Shown piece after piece: positions 22,126 through 29,192 of a stretch of 32,767 nucleotides of DNA. The notes beneath the pieces were generated by a model. The model had not been told where the DNA came from, did no database searches, and saw only the letters and a list, made by a program, of their open reading frames with translations. How positions within the stretch are numbered: the first letter of the stretch is position 1; the number at the start of each line of letters is the position of its first letter. A program made the position numbers and the translations under genes. Source of the stretch: CAZBQC01 sp964494015 (GTDB lineage: Bacteria > Bacillota_I > Bacilli_A > RF39 > UBA660); assembly GCA_964494015.1 (NCBI GenBank), contig CAZBQC010000003.1, positions 1-32,767 of the forward strand, in the 5' to 3' direction.

Positions 22126-22163
22126 GAAGAATCTAAATTAAAATTAATTTAGATTCTTTTATT
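22126..22163 (+). terminator. Terminator of the micro-ORF unit
   Basis: AGAATCTAAATT (22128-22139), loop AAAATT, AATTTAGATTCT (22146-22157): a perfect 12-bp stem with T-rich tail. The tail runs into the next promoter's -35. Confidence 0.85.
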
Positions 22164-22190
22164 TGCATTATTTTAAAAATATGATATACT
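22163..22190 (+). promoter_or_regulatory. Promoter of the CPBP gene
   Basis: TTGCAT (22163-22168), a 16-bp spacer, and TATACT (22185-22190) with TG extension (TGaTATACT). Confidence 0.65.
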
Positions 22191-22214
22191 TATCATGAAA
22201 GTAGGATGGTATAA

Positions 22215-22928
22215 TTGAAAAGGGTAAAGCTAACTTCTAAAAAAACAGAATTTAAGAAATTAATCAAAACAATTACTGTATTTTTAATCTATTTTGGATA
22301 TTCATATGTTTTTTCAAATATTTTAATTAATTTAGGATTAGATACAATTTTATCAGCTTTTATCGGTGATTTTATCTTTATGATTTTTATAATATTTATG
22401 TACTGGAAGGACATTAAAGAAGATTTTTCTAATTTATCCAAAAAATGCAATAACAAAATTGGTAAATTGATAAAGTTAGTATTAATGTGGTTTATTATAT
22501 TATTTATTTCAAAAATTCTCGTTGCTTTAATACTAGAAACTTTTATTCCTAACTTATCAATCGATGAAAATACTTCTAAAATTTATAAGATAGCTGATTT
22601 GTCTTTTGTATATATTGCTTTTAAAACAATGATATTTGCAGTTATTGCTGAAGAATTATTATTTAGGGAATCAATTAGAAAAATTATAAAAAGTGATATA
22701 TTGTTCATACTAATAAGTAGTTTATTATATACTTTAATGAATTTTTTATATGCTGATTTAAATATCATGTATATTGGAATTTATTTATTACTATACTTTA
22801 TTCCGGCCTTAATTATGTCTTTTGCATATATTAGGAATAACGATAATATTTTGTTAATAATGTTAATTAAGTTTTTTTTCAATTTAGTTCCTTTTATTAT
22901 TTTAACCATTGAAATCTTAAATAAGTAA
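22215..22928 (+). CDS. CPBP-family (CAAX/Abi) intramembrane protein with degenerate histidine motifs
   Basis: A polytopic membrane protein (about seven helices, 237 aa). CPBP motif 1 is intact: AEELLFRES (Glu-Glu-x-x-x-Arg) around residue 146. Motif 2, normally FxxxH, reads YTLMN, and motif 3, normally HxxxN, reads KFFFN, so both histidines thought to help activate water are replaced. The start is a TTG after a GTAGGATG-type ribosome site. CPBP proteins include prenyl-protein proteases and bacteriocin self-immunity proteins. With the micro-ORF upstream and an exported protein 30 bases downstream, a processing or immunity role is possible but unproven. Confidence 0.82.
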   Translation: MKRVKLTSKKTEFKKLIKTITVFLIYFGYSYVFSNILINLGLDTILSAFIGDFIFMIFIIFMYWKDIKEDFSNLSKKCNNKIGKLIKLVLMWFIILFISKILVALILETFIPNLSIDENTSKIYKIADLSFVYIAFKTMIFAVIAEELLFRESIRKIIKSDILFILISSLLYTLMNFLYADLNIMYIGIYLLLYFIPALIMSFAYIRNNDNILLIMLIKFFFNLVPFIILTIEILNK

Positions 22929-22958
22929 AAAAATCATCTAAAAAGTTTAAGGAGGAGT

Positions 22959-23594
22959 ATGAAGAATACATTTAAATTTTTACTTTTGTATTTATTATTA
23001 TTCCCAATTATTTGTAATGCTTCCATTTTAAAGGAAATCCCTCCTTACATTAATGTTTTAGGGATTGATGAAGATAAGTACAATATTAATAAGACTATTA
23101 CCAATGACAAAGTAATTATTGAAGTAAGAGATAAAAGCAATGGACAAATATATTCCTGGAACTTTGAAAAAGATAAATTAGGGGAATATGTGACTCTCGA
23201 TTTCAAGATTGATTTTACTTCCAAAAATGAAGAGAAGATCGAGGAAATTATCGGAGATGTCGATAAGACAGTAATTTCTTTTGAGCATCATGGTGATTTA
23301 CCAAGTGATGCGACAATAAAAGTATATGTTGGTAATAAGTATAAAGATGGTAAAAGATTGTACTTGTACTATTACGATGAAGAAAAGAATAAAATTGAGT
23401 ATTTAGGAAACAATATCAAAGTTAAAAATGGTTATGCCGAGTTTAAGATCGAGCATTGTTCAGAATACTTCTTAACGGGAGCTATCGTCAACGATACGAT
23501 TGATAATCCTAAAAGCATGAACTATATCATTGTCGGTATGGTGATTGGTATCTTTATTTTAGTAGGTATTACAATTTTCTCTACAAAAAAATAA
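22959..23594 (+). CDS. Hypothetical exported protein with C-terminal membrane anchor
   Basis: Signal peptide (FLLLYLLLFPIICNASI) and a C-terminal helix (YIIVGMVIGIFILVGITIF) ending in STKK. The C-terminal extracellular half (KRLYLYYYDEEKNKIEYL, NGYAEFKIEHCSEYFLTG) resembles a small beta domain that often ends bacterial surface proteins just before their anchor, with the HCSxYxLT ending. The N-terminal half is not recognised. GGAGGAG precedes the ATG. The 30-bp gap to the CPBP gene suggests co-transcription. Confidence 0.72.
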   Translation: MKNTFKFLLLYLLLFPIICNASILKEIPPYINVLGIDEDKYNINKTITNDKVIIEVRDKSNGQIYSWNFEKDKLGEYVTLDFKIDFTSKNEEKIEEIIGDVDKTVISFEHHGDLPSDATIKVYVGNKYKDGKRLYLYYYDEEKNKIEYLGNNIKVKNGYAEFKIEHCSEYFLTGAIVNDTIDNPKSMNYIIVGMVIGIFILVGITIFSTKK

Positions 23595-23608
23595 ATTTAT
23601 GTTACAAT
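23580..23608 (+). promoter_or_regulatory. Predicted promoter of HAD/obgE unit
   Basis: TCTACA (23580-23585), a 17-bp spacer, and TACAAT (23603-23608) with TG extension (TGtTACAAT). The predicted start falls in the loop of the terminator that follows. Confidence 0.48.
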
Positions 23609-23630
23609 AGTCCTGTTGGGACTTTTTTTT
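23609..23630 (+). terminator. Terminator between exported protein and HAD gene
   Basis: AGTCC (23609-23613), loop TGTTG, GGACT (23619-23623), eight T. It is directly followed by the AGAGGGGG ribosome site of the next gene. Confidence 0.68.
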
Positions 23631-23647
23631 CTAGAGGGGGAACATTA

Positions 23648-24370
23648 ATGCAAAGCATCTTGCTGGTCAGCGATTATGATGGTACATTGTATACAGATGA
23701 AATAAATATTCGAATTAATCTTGAAGCTATTAATCGTTTTCGATCTAATGGTGGAACATTTCTTTTAAATACAGGAAGACCATTTTCGACGATCAAGCCA
23801 AAAATAATTAAGTATAACATAAAGTATGATTATCTAGGATGTTTAGATGGGATAATGATTTTTGATCAAAAAGATAAAATTTTATATTTTGAACAGTTAG
23901 CTTTAAATCATCATGAATTAATGAAGGAATTACAGGAATTTAATCTTCAGATTCTAAGAGTTGATTGTTTAGAAGGGCAAGAATCTATAGTCTTGGAAAA
24001 AAGTTTTATTTTATTAGACCCGAAAGAGAAAGAAAAGTTACATCAGAGAATTGATGAGTTGATAGCGACTAAATATCCTAATTTAGATGTTACTAGGCTT
24101 GTTCATAAAGGTTTACAATACTATTTTTTAAGAAATAGAGATATTGATAAGAGTAGTGCAGTTCAAAAAGTGATGAATTTAAATAATATTTCTAAAAGAG
24201 ATGTCTTTACGATTGGTGATGAGGGTAATGATTTGCCGATGATTAAAGATTATAATGGCTATGTGATGAATAATAGTCAGGAAGAATTATTCGATTATGC
24301 ATTAGGTGGCTATAATCATGTTTATGAGCTAATAATAGATATTGAAAAAAATAGAGTTTTAAGAAGGTGA
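23648..24370 (+). CDS. HAD-superfamily (Cof-type, class IIB) phosphatase
   Basis: Motif I DYDGT is at residues 9-13 (catalytic Asp9 and Asp11), motif II is the Thr in LLNTGRP, and motif IV is GDEGNDLPMI. The cap domain lies between them, as in Cof/YwpJ sugar-phosphate or cofactor phosphatases. Typically these have 260-290 aa; 240 aa is a little short. Substrate unknown. It ends six bases before obgE. Confidence 0.9.
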   Translation: MQSILLVSDYDGTLYTDEINIRINLEAINRFRSNGGTFLLNTGRPFSTIKPKIIKYNIKYDYLGCLDGIMIFDQKDKILYFEQLALNHHELMKELQEFNLQILRVDCLEGQESIVLEKSFILLDPKEKEKLHQRIDELIATKYPNLDVTRLVHKGLQYYFLRNRDIDKSSAVQKVMNLNNISKRDVFTIGDEGNDLPMIKDYNGYVMNNSQEELFDYALGGYNHVYELIIDIEKNRVLRR

Positions 24371-24376
24371 TTTTAG

Positions 24377-25651
24377 ATGTTTGTCGATGAAGTTAATATT
24401 AAAGTAATCGCAGGGTCAGGTGGTAATGGGTGTACTTCTTTTCGTCGTGAGAAATATATTCCTTTTGGAGGACCAAATGGTGGTAATGGTGGACGAGGCA
24501 GTGACATCATTTTTGAAGTGGATGAAGGACTACATACGCTTTTGGATTTAAAGTATATGAAGACGATTAAGGGTGAAAAAGGTGAAAATGGCGAAGGCAA
24601 AACTAAAGATGGTAAAAATGCTAAAGATGTTGTTATTAAGGTACCTCGTGGAACAGTTGTCAAAGATTTAGATACGGGTTTAATTCTTGCCGACTTAAAA
24701 AATAATAAGGAACAATTAGTTGTTGCCGAAGGTGGTCGTGGAGGACGTGGCAATACAGCCTTTAAAACCCAAACTAATACAGCTCCTAATTTCTCAGAAA
24801 ACGGGGAACCTGGTGAAGAAAAATTATTAAAAATCGAATTAAAGTTATTAGCTGATGTCGGTTTAGTGGGATTACCTAGTGTTGGCAAAAGCACGATTCT
24901 TTCTAAGGTATCGAAAGCTCATCCTAAAATTGCCGATTATCATTTTACGACTTTGACTCCCAATTTAGGGGTCGTTCAAACTTCGGATAAGAGGACTTTT
25001 GTCATGGCTGACTTGCCAGGATTAATCGAAGGCGCTAGCCTTGGAGCCGGTTTAGGAGATAAGTTTTTACGGCATATTGAAAGGACTAAAATTATTGCTC
25101 ATGTCATCGATATGTCTGGTATCGAAGGAAGAAATCCAGTTGAAGATTATGACATCATCAATAATGAGTTAGGTAAATTCAGTAAAAAACTAATCGAAAA
25201 ACCACAAATAATTATTGCCAATAAGATGGATATTGCCAGTGCAAAAGATAATTTAGTAGAGTTTAAGAAGAAAGTTAAGCAACCAGTCTTTGAAATCAGT
25301 GCCATCGACTCCAAAGGATTAGATAAATTATTAATAAAATTAGCTGATCTCGTCGATAGTATTAAAGAAGAACCTCTTTATGAAGAAAATGAATACTTAG
25401 GACATGTTCTCTACAAGTTTAAAAAAGAAGCTGATTTTAAGATTACCAAAGTCAGTGAGAACGTTTATGTTCTAAGTGGTGAGAAACTTGAAAAATTATT
25501 TAAAATGAGCAAGTTTAATTCTGAAGAAGCAGTACTTAGATTTGCTAAGAAATTAAGAAGTATGGGGATTGATGACAAGTTAGAGAAAATGGGGGCTCAA
25601 AACGGAGATATTGTCAAAATATTAGATTATCAATTTGAATATAGGAAGTAA
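24377..25651 (+). CDS. obgE: GTPase Obg/CgtA
   Basis: Essential ribosome-associated GTPase linking 50S assembly to stress and growth. The N-terminal glycine-rich OBG fold is clear (VIAGSGGNGCTSFRREKY, GGPNGGNGGRGSD). The G domain has GLPSVGKST, ADLPGLIEGA, NKMD, and the SAID segment. The C-terminal OCT domain follows (EADFKITKVSENVYVLSGEKLE). 424 aa is the standard three-domain length. In many Bacilli obg follows rpmA; here four genes intervene. Confidence 0.97.
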   Translation: MFVDEVNIKVIAGSGGNGCTSFRREKYIPFGGPNGGNGGRGSDIIFEVDEGLHTLLDLKYMKTIKGEKGENGEGKTKDGKNAKDVVIKVPRGTVVKDLDTGLILADLKNNKEQLVVAEGGRGGRGNTAFKTQTNTAPNFSENGEPGEEKLLKIELKLLADVGLVGLPSVGKSTILSKVSKAHPKIADYHFTTLTPNLGVVQTSDKRTFVMADLPGLIEGASLGAGLGDKFLRHIERTKIIAHVIDMSGIEGRNPVEDYDIINNELGKFSKKLIEKPQIIIANKMDIASAKDNLVEFKKKVKQPVFEISAIDSKGLDKLLIKLADLVDSIKEEPLYEENEYLGHVLYKFKKEADFKITKVSENVYVLSGEKLEKLFKMSKFNSEEAVLRFAKKLRSMGIDDKLEKMGAQNGDIVKILDYQFEYRK

Positions 25652-25665
25652 AAATATTAAGTTAA

Positions 25666-25899
25666 TCTTTCCGCACTAATTTCACAACGAATTTAATAAC
25701 AATAGGTCAATCTGCATTTGAGAGAAATGAACTACAAACTCTTGATTTAAGCAATCTTACGAGTTTAGAGACAATGGAAGAGGCGGCTTTTGCTCCAAAT
25801 TGTTATGATAATTATTATGGTATAATACCAAACATAACATTCCCAGCTGGAAAGACAATTTCTGATTTCCCAACTGCATTTAATTGTAATTGGAATTAA
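25666..25899 (+). pseudogene. Fragment of a BspA-like leucine-rich-repeat surface protein
   Basis: The 394-bp gap between obgE and the HerA-like gene holds an open frame of 77 codons with no sensible start (bounded upstream by TAA 25663-25665). It reads ITIGQSAFERNELQTLDLSN and LTSLETMEEAAFAPN, matching LRR_5/BspA repeat spacing (SIGxxAFxxxxLxxLxLs), then NITFPAGKTISDFPTAFN and a stop. It looks like the last one or two repeats of a decayed cell-surface LRR protein. There is no signal peptide or promoter. Confidence 0.72.
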
Positions 25900-25963
25900 A
25901 TCTTTAAAAGATTTCTTATAAAAGTAATTTTAATTATTAAAAAGGTCAGATTTTAACACTTAA

Positions 25964-25990
25964 CTTTAACACTGTTAAAGATTTTCTTTT
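25964..25990 (+). terminator. Possible terminator after LRR fragment
   Basis: CTTTAAC, ACT, GTTAAAG (25964-25980), then a T-rich tail (ATTTTCTTTT). Confidence 0.5.
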
Positions 25991-26006
25991 ATTCTTTCAG
26001 TATTTA

Positions 26007-26015
26007 TGATATATT
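26007..26015 (+). promoter_or_regulatory. Extended -10 upstream of the HerA-like gene
   Basis: TGaTATATT; no convincing -35. The same -10 form occurs at several other genes in this window. Confidence 0.4.
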
Positions 26016-26045
26016 AATCATAGTAGAATAATAGGGTGTGATATA

Positions 26046-27794
26046 GTGATAGGAAATATTATCGGTATTCAAGATAATTATATTGAAGTGAAGCTATTGA
26101 TTGATATTAGTAATCAAGCTAATTTAATTAATATTCATTTGGTCTTTGATGATGGCAAGGATAAGATAATTGGTGAAGTAGTTGACATTAAGAATATGAG
26201 TGTTCTTAGTGTCATGATCGTTGGAGAAATAAAAAACGATCAGTTTTATCCAGGAATTACGAAAAAGCCTAGTTTCAAATCGAATGTCAGAATTATTACT
26301 TTATCTGAATTAGTTTTATTATTGGGAAGTAGTGAGCTAGATGGCAATCAAATTGCTTTTGGTACTTCTAGTATCTACAATAATTATCGCATTAATATTC
26401 CAGTCAACGAATTTTTTAGTCATCATTTTGCTATTTTAGGAAACAGTGGTAGTGGTAAAAGTTTTACAGTTGCTAAAATCTTGCAAAGTATTTTTACTTC
26501 TTTAGATCGAAAGATTAATTCCAATATTATTTTATTTGATGCTTTTGGTGAGTATGACCATGCTTTTAATAATTTTAAAGCCAATAATTTAAATTATAAG
26601 AATTATACGACTAATACAAATGATAAAGAAAAAGAGTTATTGCGAATACCTCTTTGGTTATTGGGAGTTGATGATTTAGCTTTATTACTTGGTGCGACTG
26701 AAGGTGTTCAAATCCCAATCATCGAAAAAGCTTTAAAGTTAGTAGCTATTTTAGCAGATAAGAGCGAGGCGGTTCTCGATTATAAAAACGATATTATTGC
26801 TCGAGCTCTATTAGATATTCTAATTAGTGGTAATCCATCGACCCAAGTCCGAGATCAAATTATTGCTACTTTAACTAATTTCAATACTCAGACCTTGAAC
26901 TTAGAAAGTCAGTTATTTCAACCAGGATATACAAGAACTTTAAAACAATGTTTATATATTGATCGAAGTGGTAAGATTCAGGAGATGGAGATAGTAGTTG
27001 AATTTGTTTCTAGTTTTATCAAAGATGGTTTAGAAGAAAAAAGTAATGATGGAACAGTTTTTTATACATTGCTAGACTTAGAAAAAGCTTTTGAATTTGC
27101 TTTAATATCAGAAGGAATTTTAAAGAGCAATAAAGTTTTTGACTATGCTAATATTCTTAGTGTTAGGTTGCATTCCTTAATTAATAGTGAATATAGTGAA
27201 TACTTTGAATATCCAGAGATGATTGATAAAGAAGGATATATCGTTTCTTTACTTAATGATAAAAGTAATAATCGTTGTCAGATAGTCAATTTCAATATTA
27301 ACTATGTCGATGACAGAATGGCTAAGGTCATAACAAAAATTATTTCTAAAATGATGTTTGACTTTGTTGTCAAAAATAAAAAACGAGGTAGTATTCCTTT
27401 TCATATTTTAATGGAGGAGGCTCATCGTTATATACAAAATGACATCGATGCTACTGTTTTAGGATATAATATTTTTGATCGTATTGCCAAAGAGGGAAGG
27501 AAGTATGGAATCCTTTTGGGACTTATTACCCAACGACCTAGTGAGTTATCTGATACAGCTATTTCACAGTGCTCTAACTTTTTGATTTTAAGAACACTTC
27601 ATCCAAAGGATTTAAATTATATTGAGAATATGGTTCCTAGTATCAGTAGCGAGATTATTAGTCATTTAAAAGTTTTACAACCAGGAAACTGTATTGCTTT
27701 TGGTAGTGCTTTTAAAGTACCTGTGTCAGTTAAAATTGATGCACCTGACCCAACTCCATATTCTGATAATATCGATGTATTAAATACTTGGTAA
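26046..27794 (+). CDS. HerA/DUF87-like ATPase
   Basis: A hexameric-type DNA-translocating ATPase of the HerA-FtsK superfamily. Residues about 1-110 look like a HAS-barrel. Walker A is GNSGSGKS (132-139), Walker B is FHILMEEAHRYI near 452-463 with adjacent glutamates, and TQRPSELSDTAISQCSNFLILR contains the sensor and Arg region. Known HerA proteins act with a NurA nuclease in DNA end processing, or with SIR2 or DUF4297 partners in phage defence. No such partner is next to it in this window: it stands between an LRR fragment and hisS. Start is GTG 26046 (GGGTG ribosome site). Function therefore open. Confidence 0.82.
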   Translation: MIGNIIGIQDNYIEVKLLIDISNQANLINIHLVFDDGKDKIIGEVVDIKNMSVLSVMIVGEIKNDQFYPGITKKPSFKSNVRIITLSELVLLLGSSELDGNQIAFGTSSIYNNYRINIPVNEFFSHHFAILGNSGSGKSFTVAKILQSIFTSLDRKINSNIILFDAFGEYDHAFNNFKANNLNYKNYTTNTNDKEKELLRIPLWLLGVDDLALLLGATEGVQIPIIEKALKLVAILADKSEAVLDYKNDIIARALLDILISGNPSTQVRDQIIATLTNFNTQTLNLESQLFQPGYTRTLKQCLYIDRSGKIQEMEIVVEFVSSFIKDGLEEKSNDGTVFYTLLDLEKAFEFALISEGILKSNKVFDYANILSVRLHSLINSEYSEYFEYPEMIDKEGYIVSLLNDKSNNRCQIVNFNINYVDDRMAKVITKIISKMMFDFVVKNKKRGSIPFHILMEEAHRYIQNDIDATVLGYNIFDRIAKEGRKYGILLGLITQRPSELSDTAISQCSNFLILRTLHPKDLNYIENMVPSISSEIISHLKVLQPGNCIAFGSAFKVPVSVKIDAPDPTPYSDNIDVLNTW

Positions 27795-27816
27795 GAATTA
27801 AAATTTATGTTATAAT
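27788..27816 (+). promoter_or_regulatory. Promoter of hisS
   Basis: TTGGTA (27788-27793, overlapping the upstream stop codon), a 17-bp spacer, and a perfect TATAAT (27811-27816) with TG extension. The predicted start at about 27823 lies in the terminator hairpin. Confidence 0.7.
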
Positions 27817-27842
27817 AACCTCATGAAATAGTGAGGTTTTTT
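27817..27842 (+). terminator. Terminator whose 3' arm doubles as the hisS ribosome site
   Basis: AACCTCA (27817-27823), 8-nt loop, TGAGGTT (27832-27838), T run to 27842. TGAGG is the only Shine-Dalgarno-like sequence before the hisS ATG (27845). Confidence 0.7.
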
Positions 27843-27844
27843 GT

Positions 27845-29131
27845 ATGAAAAAGGAATTTAAACTCCAAAATGTCAAAGGAACATTTGATTATTTACCTAA
27901 TGAGATGATTATTCGTAATGAAATAATTGATAAATTAAGACGAATTTTTGAAAGTTATGGTTATTTGCCACTTGAGACACCCACCCTAACTTATTATGAT
28001 TTATTAGCTAGTAAATATGCTGGTGGTGCGGAAATATTAAAAGAGGTTTATACTCTAGAGGATCAAGGTAAAAGGAAGTTAGGGCTTAGATATGATTTAA
28101 CGGTACCTTTTTCAAAAGTAATTAGTATGTATAAGAGTCTTTCCCTTCCAGTTAGACGTTATGAAATAGGTAAAGTTTATCGTGATGGTCCGGTTAAAGT
28201 AGGAAGGAATCGTGAATTTTATCAATGTGATGTCGATGTCTGTGGTATTGATAATCGTTATGTAGAAGTTGAGTTATTCACTTTAGTTATCGAAGCATTT
28301 AGATCTTTAGGAATTGATATTGTTATTGAATGGAACAATCGTAAACTTTTATCTGGTCTAGTTAAAGAAGTTGATATTGAAGAAAAACTTATTACTAAAG
28401 TAATTCTTTCTATCGATAAGTTAACTAAAATTGGTCAAGATGGTGTCATGGATGAACTTATTAATTTGGGAATTGTCAAAGAGAAAGTAATAGTCTTATT
28501 TGAATTATTTAAACTAAATATAAGTGAATTAGAAAAGAGATTTGAGAATAGTAATAATAAGTTATTAAAAGAGGGATTAAGCGAAGTATTAGAAGTTAAT
28601 AATTACCTAGATAAATTGTCTTTAGAGAAGTATACTAAATTTGTTCCTTCATTAGCCCGTGGTCTTGAGATATATACTGGAATCATCTTTGAATTTTTTG
28701 ATAAGAAAAGAAGAATTACTAGTAGTTTAGGTGGAGGGGGAAGATATAATAATATCATTACTAATTTTATAGATGATGGTAATATTTATCCGGCGGTTGG
28801 ACTTAGTTTTGGACTTGAACCAATCTATGAATTAGTAAGACAAAGTTATTCTAATCAATCTTTATATGAACTGTTCATTATTCCTCTTGGTACAGAAGTC
28901 GAAAGTTTAAAATTAGCTAATAGCTTACGTTCACTAGGTTTAAAAGTAGTCATTGAAATGGGTAATAAGAAAATTAAGAACTCTTTTAATTGGGCNNNNN
29001 NNNNNGTCTTAGGGGAGAATGAATTAGAAACTAAAAAGGTTAAAATCAAAGATATGGCTAACTCAGTTGATTATGAGGCCAATTTAGATAATTTCGAAGA
29101 AATAGTAACTATTATTGAAAATAAGAGGTAA
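27845..29131 (+). CDS. hisS: Histidyl-tRNA synthetase (contains 10-N assembly gap)
   Basis: Class II synthetase charging tRNA-His. Visible motifs are GTFDYLPNEM (N-terminus), LRYDLTVPFSKVI, motif 2 RRYEIGKVYRDGPVKVGRNREFYQCD split over about residues 111-137, the His-specific LARGLEIYTGIIFEF, and motif 3 GGGRYNNII...AVGLSFGLEPI. The C-terminal anticodon domain is interrupted by 10 N at 28996-29005, exactly where the usual alpha/beta segment before VLGENEL should be; the true length there is unknown, so the frame across the gap is not guaranteed. No T-box leader is visible. Confidence 0.93.
   Translation: MKKEFKLQNVKGTFDYLPNEMIIRNEIIDKLRRIFESYGYLPLETPTLTYYDLLASKYAGGAEILKEVYTLEDQGKRKLGLRYDLTVPFSKVISMYKSLSLPVRRYEIGKVYRDGPVKVGRNREFYQCDVDVCGIDNRYVEVELFTLVIEAFRSLGIDIVIEWNNRKLLSGLVKEVDIEEKLITKVILSIDKLTKIGQDGVMDELINLGIVKEKVIVLFELFKLNISELEKRFENSNNKLLKEGLSEVLEVNNYLDKLSLEKYTKFVPSLARGLEIYTGIIFEFFDKKRRITSSLGGGGRYNNIITNFIDDGNIYPAVGLSFGLEPIYELVRQSYSNQSLYELFIIPLGTEVESLKLANSLRSLGLKVVIEMGNKKIKNSFNWXXXXVLGENELETKKVKIKDMANSVDYEANLDNFEEIVTIIENKR
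28996..29005. other. Assembly gap (10 N)
   Basis: Ten undetermined bases inside hisS. A fixed run of 10 is commonly a scaffold placeholder and need not equal the missing length. Confidence 0.98.
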
Positions 29132-29156
29132 GTAGTACCACACTTGCTTTTTTTTT
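29130..29156 (+). terminator. Weak hairpin and long T run after hisS
   Basis: AAGT-A-GT, loop ACC, AC-ACTT, then GC and nine T. A TATAAT at 29162-29167 follows directly and may start the ABC-F transcript, though no -35 fits. Confidence 0.5.
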
Positions 29157-29192
29157 CGATCTATAATAAAATGATAAGAGTTTGGAGGCAGT

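Noticed and set aside
24373..24894. 173-codon minus-strand frame opposite obgE
   Set aside because: It is the Pro-rich reverse shadow of the glycine-rich Obg fold, with no family match and no ribosome site.
27788..27845. T-box or riboswitch in front of hisS
   Set aside because: Only 50 bp separate the upstream stop from hisS, far too short, and no T-box sequence is present.
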